Shown here: positions 22,172 to 31,790 of the stretch, piece by piece | How positions within the stretch are numbered: position 1 is the first letter of the stretch | Layout: each line of letters starts with the position of its first letter | DNA from: Chlorokybus atmophyticus | Taxonomy: Eukaryota; Streptophyta; Chlorokybophyceae; Chlorokybales; Chlorokybaceae | Assembly: GCA_009103225.1 (NCBI GenBank) | Contig: RHPI01003369.1 | Location: 1,935,779-1,983,797 of the forward strand | Reading direction: 5' to 3' | DNA: 48,019 nucleotides | Made by a program: the position numbers and the translations under genes | The notes under the pieces: model-generated | Seen by the model: only the letters and a program-made list of their open reading frames with translations | What the model was told of the DNA's origin: nothing | Databases searched by the model: none

Positions 22172-22772
22172 AGTCGATAAGCCACTACTACAAGTAGTGC
22201 TGTTTACACAGTTCTTGCATGAGCGGAAAATGTGTTGCACTGTTAAGTGAGGTGAATGAGCAAGCAACACGTGGATACTATGCACTGACTGATGCCAACA
22301 AGCACACTGCAACCAGGCACACCAGGCCCACAGTGATGACAAGCACGATGCACACGCGAGCATGCACAGGCCCTCACACAGTGAGGGGGTTCTTGGTAAC
22401 CGGGGATGTCATGTTCGTAGTTCAAGTCGTTTTACAAGCTTTTAGCTTTCTCACAGTGTCATCAGCTGATCCGGTGAACATTGTGACTACTTATACAAGT
22501 CAAATCATGACTGTTCAGAACATAAGCTAACGGTCATATCGAGGCTATTTTCACAGCGATTGTCACTCGATTTAGAACACAACTTATTACTGAACTCACA
22601 ACTGAACAGCTACGCGCAGTGCCTATGTGGGCTATGGTCGTGAGCTACCCTAAAGTCATGACCTAGCTACTGGTCAAGGACGCGCGCGCGTTGGTATGTC
22701 GATAGGCCGGGCGACGGTTTTGATGTAGACATGCCAGATGAAGGCTGGTATGTGTGGGCACCAGGCATGACA
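22172..22772 (-). repeat. Half-repeat B' at the gag end of element A
   Basis: It copies 11669-12259 with small differences and ends GGCATGACA before the AATG target duplication. Similarity starts with AGTCGATAAGCCAC at 22172, the counterpart of AGTCAACAAGCCAC in the complete repeat, and does not continue into the A half: the sequence leftward is unrelated. This end therefore carries only one half of the terminal repeat. Confidence 0.82.
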
Positions 22773-22776
22773 AATG

Positions 22777-23332
22777 CCATTGTCGCTTCACTGGCTAAAG
22801 CTTTCTTCTATGGCTCTCACGGTAGGTGCTTAAAATGTGTATGACAATGTGGCATTGCTGGCTCACTCCGTTGCTTACTTTAATTGTTGATAACACAGTG
22901 TTGTAATGTTATAATTTAGAACTCACTTGCCATAATGTGTGCAGGTACTCACCGTGTGGCTAATTGCATGCGAACGTTGAATGCTAGCTGTATTACTACC
23001 TTCTTGCTTGCTTGTGGATGAAGGTAGCGGGCAAATTGTGCTATTGCATTTGACACACCATGCACAAATTTATAAGTTATAAGTGCAGCCGTGGCTGTGT
23101 GTGCATGCGACGCATGCCTTCTCTTTAGTGAACAATCAAGCTGTTAAGGAAAAATCCCCGTTGGTGAGCTCATCCTATTGAAGCATATTGAGTACACAAG
23201 CATGCAATCAACTAAATGAAAATTGTGCGCAGCCAACAAGTAAACAGCACCAAGGGGTTCACGCAACGGGGCGCCACAAACAACCAGAGGCTACCCACTT
23301 AATAGGGTTCATCACTCGTACTGTCACATATC
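22777..23332. other. Intergenic DNA right of element A
   Basis: Begins with CCATTG, the continuation of the interrupted target repeat. No gene, RNA or structured repeat was recognised. Confidence 0.5.
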
Positions 23333-24196
23333 ATGGCATCAGCAAAGGTGTTTGGCACTCCGGACCTGCTAGGCAACACTTTTGCGTACTTGCACTCCGT
23401 GAACAATGGGTTGTTATACAAGCTTGCGCTGAATACTTTGCAAAATGTGTATCGCACCAATCCGGCGGGCAGCTTGAAAGGGGTTGATTACTCTGCTGAT
23501 GAGGGGAGTTCAGGAGGGGAGGGGCAATGAGTGGCTGTCTTGTGTTGCGCTGTGCACGTCCTGAAAGAGCCCATCCGGAGCGTACGCAATATTAACCATA
23601 ATGGCGCCTTTTTTGACAAAGTTGTTTGCTAACTTCTTGGAGGACATACTAGGCAACGAGTGCAATCCGCTTTGCAATGCACTCCTCAACGACACGCTCA
23701 GCATGTTCCGCCAGCTGTAACGCTTGAAGATAATGTAGGAGGGACAATTCGACAAGTTGCACAGGCCTTTGATCATGTCTGCATTGCCGGCGCTGCGCAA
23801 CTTGGTCAACATGAAGCTGAACGTGCTGAGTATGGAGGGGGAGACGTGGCAGTCGTTTCACCGCGTGATGGTCTATGGCTCCCTGCGAGTAGCGCACCTG
23901 CGGGTGCGCTTTGACTGGACGTGTGGCACACGTGATCACACTCATCCGATGCTTACCGGTTCAACTGGCCACAAAGCAAGCTACATACCCTTTCCATCTC
24001 CTTTTTGCCCCAACTGGACCATGATGATGCAAGCCACAATGCAATTGGCCTGAATCAGATCGCAACATTACGGAAGTTGTCAGTGGAAGGTCACGCCCTG
24101 ACCATGTCGGGATTGCCCCATGCCCTGGATGAGCTCCACCTTACTGGAGCCTTGTACAAGCTGAGGTCTTCCCATAGTTGCCCAGACTATTTGTAG
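23333..24196 (+). pseudogene. Broken leucine-rich protein gene
   Basis: In-frame pieces with a regular leucine spacing are scattered over about 860 bases: L-L-Y-K-L-A-L-N-T-L-Q-N-V (from 23333), F-L-T-K-L-F-A-N-F-L-E-D-I-L-G (about 23610), L-P-A-L-R-N-L-V-N-M-K-L-N-V-L-S-M (from 23776) and I-A-T-L-R-K-L-S-V-E-G-H with L-P-H-A-L-D-E-L-H-L-T-G (about 24055-24160). The pattern L-x-x-L-x-x-L-x-[VL] fits leucine-rich repeats of the F-box/LRR kind, which bind other proteins. Stops and frame changes, with no splice sites that clearly repair them, argue for a decayed gene; a multi-exon live gene is possible. Neighbours on both sides are retrotransposons. Confidence 0.42.
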
Positions 24197-25539
24197 ACAC
24201 AAAGGCATTGATTAGGTGCACTCCGCCGCGGTACACGTATCTCATATCCGACGTCGGTAGTGCACAAGCTAATGAGTAATTCGCAACAACACTTCCCTTC
24301 ACAAAGATTGTAGGCCTTAGGCTTGACAAGAATAAAACGCCGCGCAACTGCGTGTGTTGCTACCTGCATAATTGTGAGGTTGATGAGTCGGTGCGTCAAG
24401 GAGGTTGTCGAGCTTTTCAATTGCTACCACTATTTGATGATATATAACACCGAGGGGAATCAATTTGCTATATACAATTGTTGACAAAGCAATACTACGC
24501 AGATCTTTGAGCATTTAAAACAGGTGTTGTCATTGCAAGCGTAATATGTCTTTAAGATATGGTTGAACAGATGTAATAAACGACTAGCTCGCTATACACT
24601 CCTAACACATGTTGATGAGTAGTGCATGTAGGACACAACAGATTGCTGCTGTTGCATGTGTGTGTTAGGGCCGTTGTTGCACTTGCATTGTGAACGCAAG
24701 AGTAATAATCTCTACTGTCATTAATACAGGTTTGCAAGAGTTAGACACAAGAAACAACAACCACAATTGTTTCAATCAGCATGCTGCTGTAGCTGCATAA
24801 GCATGATTGCAATAAACACGGAGTGCTTGTACAAACCTGGCACAAAACGCAATGCCAATCATGCCTCGATGCATGACCGCCTATGATGCATACTTTATGC
24901 AGCAATTGCTCTTCTGCTGCTTTGCATCTCAAACAAAAGCCAATGACTTGATACACAACGAGCAGGCATCCCATGCTGTTTCCACACTTTGTGAGCTTGT
25001 GTAGTACCGCTGCATGACATGTGCTTAAGCTTGCCAGCAATGCTTTGCAATGCAAGCACACCGACCGCACAGCGGATGAGCGAGTACGCTGCTTTAATTG
25101 TGCATTCAGCAAGTGTGAGGAAGTGGCACGCCTGTTGAGCATATTGCATTGTTGTGTATATACGTAATCGTTAAAACACGCATTTGTTGGGGTGCACATT
25201 AGCCAGCACGAGGCTGATCGGTGCCATATGCTGCATCACTTGTGAAGTGTCAATGCTGTGACATTGGGGCCGCATACGTGCTGCAAGTGGCAAAGCGCAA
25301 GTCATGCAATTTGCAAATATGACGTGTTTGAACAAGCACAGGTGCGATTTTGGTAGTTCGCAAATCCGAGGTTGATGGCATGTGATGGGACATGTCATAT
25401 GTTGGACGTTGTCAATGTGTGCTGACAAGTCAGCACACAGTGACAAGGCCTTGGGCCTTGACAATCATGTAGGCCAGGTTAGGAGAGCGGCAAGTGGTAT
25501 ATATGCTTAGTAGCATACTTCAGTAGGGATCGGAGTGGG
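24197..25539. other. Intergenic DNA between the LRR remnant and element C
   Basis: AT-moderate sequence with no convincing gene on either strand. I looked here for a 5' LTR of element C resembling its 3' LTR start (TGTAACGCC) and did not find one. Confidence 0.5.
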
Positions 25540-25769
25540 TTCACCACTTAAGGGCCACTTGTGCGTGGGGTGCCTGGTTGTAGTTGTTGAAGAGGCTCTC
25601 CCCCTCGTCCCTTGTGGGGTGTGTGTGCCATTGGTGGGTGAGGACTGCACCTGTGTGTGTGTGGGAGCTGGTAGGGCTGGCGGTCATCCTCTCCTACCCG
25701 ACCCTGGTGCTACGTCTCCCATGCACAGTGTAGGCCATTTTGCGCGCTGATTTCTGCAGCGTTCGAGCG

Positions 25770-25873
25770 CGTTTTGCTGCGTCTTGCTGCATGCACATCT
25801 GCACTTGCGCGTGTGAGTGCGTGCAGCTGCATTTTGCTGCATCTTGCTGCATACACGTCTGCACTTGCGTGTG
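25770..25873. repeat. 60-bp period tandem duplication in the leader of element C
   Basis: Two imperfect copies start at 25770 and 25830, each with TTTTGCTGC(A/G)TCTTGCTGCAT, then a CATCT or CGTCT stretch and GCACTTGCG. They sit in the leader just before the gag ATG. Confidence 0.8.
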
Positions 25874-25926
25874 GTTGAATTCACGCTCATTTCATGCTTA
25901 TGCACTAGCTGCAGAAACCATCGACC

Positions 25927-27300
25927 ATGACTGACGGGGCTGTCAACGTTGCCAACCCGCTCGCGACTCAAGTTACGGAGCTGCGAAGCCAGATCCAGGC
26001 CATGTTGGCGGCCAACACGTTCATGAAGGAGCAGCACGACCAGCAGCTAGCCTAGTTGGTTGTAGCAAACGCCCATAAGACGACGGCTCGCCTTGAGTTG
26101 TTCTCTGGCACCCACGAGGGAAAGGCAAAGATCTTGGCGTGGCCGTGCGTGATTGGCTATCTGGCTGTAAGCGTGTGTTGCATGCCGCTGAGGTGTTGCC
26201 TATGCATGAGGCCAAAGCGGTGTCGCTTTTGGCATCCTACTTGCGCGGCAGTGCTACCCGTATGTGGGAGGGGGCTTTTGGGAGTCCACGTCCACAGGCT
26301 GTTGGCAAAGATGTCACGAGCTTTGATGTGTTCAAGAGTGTTATGTTGCAGGCCTATGAGGGTGTGAACCCCTCCTACAAGGCGCGTGACAAGCTGCATC
26401 GCTAAAAGTCAAGCCCGACTAGTCCATTGAAGACTTCACTGACTACTTCGAGTCGGTGTGTTGGCCCCGACATGCCTCTGTCAATAGTTGCACCATACGG
26501 CATACGGGTTTGCATTGCAAGTCCATGTATACGGGTATATACGGGTATGCAGTATGGGCCATCGATGCATACGGTAATAATATGTGCACATAATGCTGTT
26601 GAACTAGTGGTGATCCACGCTTTTTGCACTGCCCCACCGCGAGAACAATGCCCCTTTCCCCGAGGTTAGGGCCATTGCGCACCGCGCGCCATCGGCAATT
26701 CACAACTTGGTGACGCGCGGTGCAGAACAGCATGCAAATTGGGGCACAGGCATTGTTCTGGAGGTGGAACAAAAGGCCTTAACATACGCGCATGCAATAA
26801 GTATGCATTACAGTTTATATAATACGCGTATATACGCGTATGAAACGGACTTTGGAGCCGTATAGTGCAATTGTGCCTCTGTTTTAGGTGGAGAAGATGG
26901 ACAAGTATAAGGCCGCCCTTACGGAGGATACGGCAAAGCAACTAACCTTCAAGGAGGGAGTCGAGTCCTTTGTGCATGCCGACTTCGACTTGGTGAAGTA
27001 CACGGCCGTTTAAATATAACAACCAGAGCATGATCTACTAGGCCAAGAAGTTGACCATTATCAGCAACAATCAGCCCTCCTCGTCCACTCCCTCGGTGGG
27101 AGGTGGCAGTCGCAACAGCCGCAAGTGCGGCCGTCCTAACGGTAGAGGCAAGCAGCCCGCGCAGCCGGTCAACAAGAAGCGTGCACTCAGCATCCTGGGT
27201 GTCACCGCGGAGCTCAAGGGCGCTTGCTTCAAGGCCGGCTTGTGCCTCAAGTGTGGGGAGCTGGCCACCGTGTGCCATTCCGCCCCAATCCCTCCTCCGA
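25927..27300 (+). pseudogene. Gag of element C, interrupted
   Basis: Opens at ATG 25927 (MTDGAVNVANP) with a helical stretch T-E-L-R-S-Q-I-Q-A-M-L-A, then a TAG at 26053. The capsid-like part follows: K-A-V-S-L-L-A-S-Y-L-R-G-S-A-T-R-M-W, and A-Y-E-G-V-N-P-S-Y-K-A-R-D-K-L. After the 26482-26876 insertion it resumes with KMDKYKAALTED and T-F-K-E-G-V-E-S-F-V. It ends with a basic region and a damaged zinc knuckle (CLKCGE) near 27240-27260. Typical gag of a chromovirus, with several stops. Confidence 0.68.
26482..26876. mobile_element. Short foldback (MITE-like) insertion in gag of element C
   Basis: About 390 bases that interrupt gag. The outer ends are inverted copies: TTGCACCATACGGC at about 26488-26501 and its inverted partner GCCGTATAGTGCAA at 26857-26870. 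Inside, ATACGGGTATATACGGGTAT (about 26529-26548) pairs imperfectly with TATACGCGTATATACGCGTA at 26820-26839. The centre is a hairpin: AGAACAATGCC (from 26642) against GGCATTGTTCT, and a perfect 10-bp GCACCGCGCG/CGCGCGGTGC pair at 26679-26688 and 26714-26723. It has no coding capacity. A clean target duplication was not identified, so insertion is inferred from structure and from gag on both sides. Confidence 0.6.
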
Positions 27301-27504
27301 CAAGCTTGTCGCATAGGAATTCGGGGTGGAGAACCGTTGAGGTAGCCCTGACTTGCGGTTTGCCAACTCCAAGTTGTTTTCTTGAAACTGATGACTGTTG
27401 GCAATTTGCAAGTTTCCCTGCTTTTATGTAATGTTGCTGTATGGGAAAACGATGTGGGTGTGCCTGTCGACGCCAAATTCTTAATGCATGACTGCGCAAG
27501 CAAG

Positions 27505-27605
27505 CAAGTGCTGCTCAACTCATGGACAAGTTGTTAACCGTTCTTAACTACTATGCTAAGTGCTCGCGAACGGTTGATAACTTGAGCAGGAGTGCGCATA
27601 ACACA
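27505..27605. repeat. Hairpin between gag and protease of element C
   Basis: An imperfect inverted repeat: CTGCTCAA...CAAGTTGTTAACCGTTC pairs with GAACGGTTGATAACTTGAGCAG, loop of about 24 bases. It could be a small foldback element or a structured RNA signal. Confidence 0.6.
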
Positions 27606-27759
27606 AAGTGCATGTGTCATTGTGCCCAAGTATAGGGGACCATGGTCGTCCCCATATTAAGCTCATGCAAGTGTTGCATAAGATTGACAAGTCACACTCA
27701 GGCATAGTGTGTTCGCTGTGAGTCATGCATGACCCGCCGATTCTTCACCCGGGTAACCA

Positions 27760-28060
27760 CTTGGACCTTATATGATTGTTCAGAGCGCTTGTCGCTCATA
27801 TAGCAGCTACTCCGGAACACCAGAGAACTTCATGCGTGAGTCTTTGGTGCGGCGCCTTGGCATCCATGTTAACGAAGCAAGCAAGGCGGTAGCCACGTTG
27901 GATGAGGGTGAGATCTCCGTACGTGGGTCTATGCTTTTGCCTCTGCGTGTGCAAAGCTATCGCGTCCAACTCATATATTAGGTTGTTGCAGTAGAGATAC
28001 CAGGCATTGATGTCATTTTCGGTGCTCGTTAGGAGCGTGCTGATAGTCTACGCACTGGCC
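27760..28060 (+). pseudogene. Protease remnant of element C
   Basis: S-Y-S-G-T-P-E-N-F-M-R-E-S-L-V-R-R-L-G-I corresponds to the retropepsin active-site region, where family members have DSG or DTG; here Asp is Tyr. It is followed by I-P-G-I-D-V-I-F-G-A-R and a TAG where Trp is usual. Inactive. Confidence 0.65.
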
Positions 28061-28089
28061 TTTGCAGCGTACGCAAAGGGCGAGGGCGT

Positions 28090-29660
28090 GTGACCTTGCG
28101 GGCAGATGGGTGTAATGCAACACCCCCTCCCATTGACGCATCATGTGATGTGTTCCCCCTTTTATTAACTTTCAAGCAGGTGAAAAGAGTTGTGCGGAAG
28201 GGTGCTGAGCCTTTTCAGGTCCTGGTTGAGCCATTTGCCACACAAGCGGATTCCACTTCTGCTGGTGAGTCTGTACTCAAATTCAAACAGCAGGATATTG
28301 CACTACATGCTCTGCTGCATGAGTATTCTGATGTGTTCGGAGCCGAGTTGCCTTAGTTGCCATCGAAGCGGGAAGTGTGGCACATCATCCATCTCGCCTT
28401 GGATGGATAACCTTCATTTCAATATGTGTATAGGTTGAGGGAGACCAGCAAAGTTTGCGGACATGGAGAGGCGGATTATGGCCTTGCTTGAGAAGGGATA
28501 GAGCCAAGTAGCTCTCCCTTCGGAACACCTATCCTATGTGTACCTGAGAAGGCTACGCATGTGCATGGATTATAAGGCCTTCAACAAGCTGATCAGTAAA
28601 ATTAGGTATCCGCTATCAAAGATAGATGATTTACTTTATCAACTGAGCGGAGCCCCGGTGTTCAATTCCTAGGATTGGATCAGTGGGTATCATAAGATCC
28701 ATATTACACCGAAAGATGTGCAAAAAACAGCGCTTCGTACGCCGTTTGGCCACTTTCAATACAAAGCGCAACCTTTTGGGCTGACGAATGCGCCAGCCAT
28801 GCTTTAAGCTATGATGAACCGTGTGTTTCACAAGCTCATCGGGAAGATATTACTTGTATACTTGGATGACATCATGGTCTTTAGTAAACCCAAAGTCGCA
28901 TGTTGCACATGTACGTGAATTGTTGGAAACGCTGCGTGCGAACCAAGTTTTTGCTTACATGCCCAAATGTGAGTTTGGGAAAACGGAACTTGAGTTCTTG
29001 GGGCACATCGTAAGCCAGAAGGACGTGCGCCTGGATTTCAATAAAGTTGCCAAGGTTAAAGAGCGGCCGGCTCCTCGAAATGTGCATGAGGTACGTGCAT
29101 TCTTGGGGTCGAGCAATTATATCCGTAAATACATCCTTGGATACTCATCACGGGTTGCTCCACTCACAAACTTGATGCGTGACAAAATCGTGTGGCGGTG
29201 GGCACAAAGGCAGGAGGACGCTTTGAAGTGTATTAAAGAGGCGTTAGTGACGGCACCAATGTTACAGCTGCCGGACTTCATTACACCCTTTAAAGTAATC
29301 TCAGATGCATTCATGGTTGGCACTGGTGCTGTAATGCTCCAGAATGGGCACGCGCAGCAAGAAAGTCTCTCCAATCGAGAGAAATTTTATAACAACTGAG
29401 TAAAAGTCGTTGGGGGTAGTCCATGCGCTACAGGAGTGGCGCTGCTATCCAGAGGGGGTTTACAATGGTCATGGACACCAACCCCCTTGATTTCTTTCAA
29501 ACCCAACCAACCTTGTCGCGGAGGCAATCGAGGAGGGGTGAGTTCTTATCGCGTTTCAACTTGACTCAGGTGTACAGACTAGATAGGGTGAACGTGGCAG
29601 ACCCCTTGAGCCGCATACCGTTATTACTGGCAGCGACAACACGTGCACGCATCTAAGGAT
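28090..29660 (+). pseudogene. Reverse transcriptase and RNase H of element C
   Basis: L-H-E-Y-S-D-V-F leads into RT with M-C-M-D-Y-K-A-F-N-K, D-W-I-S-G-Y-H-K-I-H, A-Q-P-F-G-L-T-N-A-P-A-M and the intact catalytic box VYLDDIMVFSK (about 28855-28887). An uninterrupted stretch from 28821 covers P-K-C-E-F-G and E-F-L-G-H-I-V-S, the connection, and V-I-S-D-A-F-M-V-G-T-G-A-V. RNase H continues with N-P-L-D-F-F-Q-T-Q-P-T-L-S-R-R-Q and V-A-D-P-L-S-R near 29480-29620. Stops lie upstream of YLDD (for example after EKG near 28500), and the frame shifts near 28895 and 29400. Confidence 0.85.
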
Positions 29661-29930
29661 GGGCACAGTCAAGTTTTAGTGATGCTAGTACTTGCGAGTT
29701 GCCAACTGCGCTTGAAAGAGCTGTGAATGAGTCACTAGTGGCAATCCATGAGCCTGTGGCTTGCAATATGCTAACTGCATGCGAAGCAGCAAGCAGTGGC
29801 ACATCAATGGCAGTTCGCAATGCAAGTGGGGAGGACCCACTGGACGTTGATGTAGAGGACATCATTAAACGTCTACCGCAAGCCTATGCACTTGACAACT
29901 AGGTTGTTGGGTTTTTGAAGCAAGCGGACG

Positions 29931-29971
29931 ACAAGATCAGCTGCCATAAGGATTATGGCAGCTGATCTTGT
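29931..29971. repeat. Perfect 19-bp inverted repeat with 3-base loop
   Basis: ACAAGATCAGCTGCCATAA at 29931-29949, GGA, and the exact reverse complement at 29953-29971. It lies between RNase H and integrase of element C. A perfect stem this long inside otherwise decayed sequence is unusual. The two arms read directly into each other, as in a palindromic duplication made by template switching. Confidence 0.95.
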
Positions 29972-29974
29972 GCT

Positions 29975-31144
29975 CCGAAGGCAAAATGATAGTGCCAAAT
30001 GCACTCAGCCTTATGTAAGAGTGTCTACACGAGGCAGTATGCAGTGGTCACATGGGCATGATCAAGACCATCAAGCTACTGCAGCGACAACAATACTGAC
30101 GGCCGACTTTAATTGCTGACGCAACCAAGTAAGTCCAGTGTTGTAACACTTGTTAATGTGACAAGGTCTCACACCGCAAGCCAACAGGCTTGTTGAAGCC
30201 GCTAGCTATCCCAAGTTACCAATCGGAGAGTGTGAGCAGGAATTCAATTACAGATCTATTAGAGACCTAGCAAAGGCATGATGCTATTATTGTGTTTGTC
30301 AATCAATAGACCAAGATGGTTCGGTTTGCACCGTATCGCACAAACATAAACGCGTAAAAGTTTGCGTACGCTTATATGAACACCATATTTAAATTACGTG
30401 GCGTGCCGAAAGACTTGGTGTCCGACCGTGATCCCGAGTTCACCTGTCAGTGTTAGCTAGCCGTGTGCCACTGCTTGGGAACCAAGCAGTGCTTGGGAAC
30501 CAAGCAGAGCTTGGGCACCAAGCAGAGCTTGGGCAATGCTTATCACCTGCAGAGTAATGAACAGACGGTGCGCGCAAACAAGGTGCTGAAGGACGTACTT
30601 CGTCACTACACTTTACTCAGGTTTGATAATTGGGATGTGCACCTAGCATTAGCAGACTTTGTTGTGAACAATGCATGGCAAGAGTCATTGCACAGCACTC
30701 CATTTCGTGTAAACTATGGCCGTCATCTGTTGACTCCCGTGTCTCTGAAAGTTCAGGCGTTCAGCAAAGTGCAAACGGCTAGAGACTTCACTGAGTAAAT
30801 GCATGATGCATTAGCAGTGCAACTTAATGTCTGAGAGCAGCCCAATATTGGCAGAAGATGAATGCCGATTGGCAGGGCAGCCCCTGATATGGTCTCGCAA
30901 TTGGGGATAAAGTCTTGCTAAGTTTAAAAAAGAACATTATACTTAAGACGAGCGGTGTCCGCAAGTTGCTACCTAGGTTGCTGTGGCCGTATACAATCTG
31001 CGCCGCTGTTGGTGAGCATGGCTTTTGGCTCAAGTTGCCAAAGGGTATGGGCGTGCACAATGTGTGTCATGAAGCACTGTTGAAGCCATACAAAAGTGAG
31101 GGCCCAGTGCAGGCGCCTCCACCTCCAGTTAAGGTAGAGGGTGA
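29975..31144 (+). pseudogene. Integrase of element C with an internal 18-bp repeat expansion
   Basis: The zinc-binding region is visible as H-E-A-V-C-S-G-H-M-G-M-I-K-T (about 30032-30073). The core has G-V-P-K-D-L-V-S-D-R-D-P-E-F (second catalytic Asp), then the repeat L-G-T-K-Q, then A-Y-H-L-Q-S-N-E-Q-T-V-R-A-N. In the last motif the catalytic Glu of Q-T-E is Val. The C-terminal region continues through V-N-Y-G-R-H and L-K-L-P-K-G-M. Several stops between 30100 and 30960. Confidence 0.75.
30472..30536 (+). repeat. 18-bp minisatellite in the integrase frame
   Basis: About 3.5 units of GCTTGGG(A/C)ACCAAGCAG(T/A), period 18, in frame, encoding the six-residue unit LGTKQ(C/S). In related integrases this LGTK segment occurs once, right before the A-Y-H motif. 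Tandem duplication without frame loss is visible directly. Confidence 0.9.
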
Positions 31145-31345
31145 CCTTGAATACGAGGTCGAGGCTGTGGTTGGCAAGCGGTTTTGAAAGTACAAGAAAA
31201 TCTTTCGGGCTAAATATCTTGTCAAGTGGCTTGGTTACGCCGAAGTGCATGACACCTGGGAGCCAAATAAAAACTTGACAACCTGTGCTGTTAAGTTGGG
31301 CGAGTTTGAGAGTGAACTCACATCCACGGATGCCATTTGAGAGCA
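31145..31345 (+). pseudogene. Chromodomain at the integrase end of element C
   Basis: E-Y-E-V-E-A-V-V-G-K-R-F, then K-Y-L-V-K-W-L-G-Y and H-D-T-W-E-P-N-K-N-L form the classic chromodomain core with its aromatic cage positions (Y, W and the W of TWEP). A TGA follows KRF at about 31186. Chromodomains bind methylated histone H3 and define chromoviruses. It ends near E-L-T-S-T-D-A-I. Confidence 0.82.
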
Positions 31346-31572
31346 TGTGCTCGGTTGCAACACATTCATGTGCAAATTTTTCTTTTTATGTGACATGCCA
31401 ACAAGCGCGCACTGGTACCTAGTGTCAGAGTTAGTTGTCACTCTAACGACTTGCGTTTTGTCTTATGTGTAGTGTGCGATAGTTCAGTAGGGCTGCCACC
31501 GTAGCTGGCCATTATCGTGCGGGACATAAGTCCCAGTCTTTGCATGGAAGTTGCAATGCACATGGGGAGCAT

Positions 31573-31790
31573 TGTAACGCCAAAGGGCTGGCGAAAGTCA
31601 CTTTCAGTTTCTTACTTATGTGGTAAGTAAGAGGGACCAAGTGAGGATTTCGCATGCCTTGGCATGTGTGCCCCATATTTATAATGCTATTCGTATTTTA
31701 AACGGCACAACCTTTTAAGGAAAGAAAGAGCGGCGCTAAGATAAGTACATGATGGTTACATATACTCTTTGATGTAACATGTAGGCGATG
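31573..31790 (+). repeat. Probable 3' LTR start of element C
   Basis: TGTAACGCC follows a purine-rich tract (ATGGGGAGC) right after the chromodomain region, the usual polypurine-tract to LTR junction. The end is not defined, since no second LTR was found for comparison. Confidence 0.45.

Larger units (their letters stand above)
11432..22772 (-). mobile_element. Element A: Ty3/gypsy-like retrotransposon with DNMT and PHD finger
   Basis: An element of about 11.3 kb on the minus strand with termini TGTC...GACA, flanked by the 4-bp duplication AATG at 11428-11431 and 22773-22776. Reading along the minus strand, the order is: partial terminal repeat (22772-22172), gag (about 21.8-20.27 kb), a pol frame starting near 20234 with a long unrecognised N-terminal region, retropepsin (about 18.0-17.6 kb), cytosine-5 DNA methyltransferase (17.4-16.1 kb), reverse transcriptase (16.0-15.24 kb), solo-LTR insertion (15243-14821), RNase H, DDE integrase (14.1-12.93 kb), PHD finger (12911-12588), then repeat segments 12498-12262 and 12259-11432. 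Many stops and frameshifts show that it is inactive. The RT, RNase H and integrase order and the 4-bp duplication fit Ty3/gypsy; the terminal-repeat layout and the added domains do not fit a standard member. Confidence 0.85.
25540..31790 (+). mobile_element. Element C: decayed chromovirus (Ty3/gypsy)
   Basis: Plus-strand element with leader, gag (ATG 25927), protease, RT (YLDD), RNase H, integrase and chromodomain in that order, then a purine-rich tract (ATGGGGAGC, 31562-31570) and a probable 3' LTR start TGTAACGCC at 31573. It has no DNMT. The 5' LTR was not found, and the right edge is a guess. It carries numerous stops, an internal foldback insertion and several hairpins, so it looks older than A and B. 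Confidence 0.78.

Noticed and set aside
11432-22772. Element A as a true DIRS/PAT element
   Set aside because: Terminal repeats look split as in PAT, but the encoded integrase has the DDE motifs and the insertion has a 4-bp target duplication. I saw no tyrosine recombinase.
24540-25540. A 5' LTR of element C
   Set aside because: No copy of the TGTAACGCC start or of the region after 31573 could be found upstream of gag, so none is annotated.
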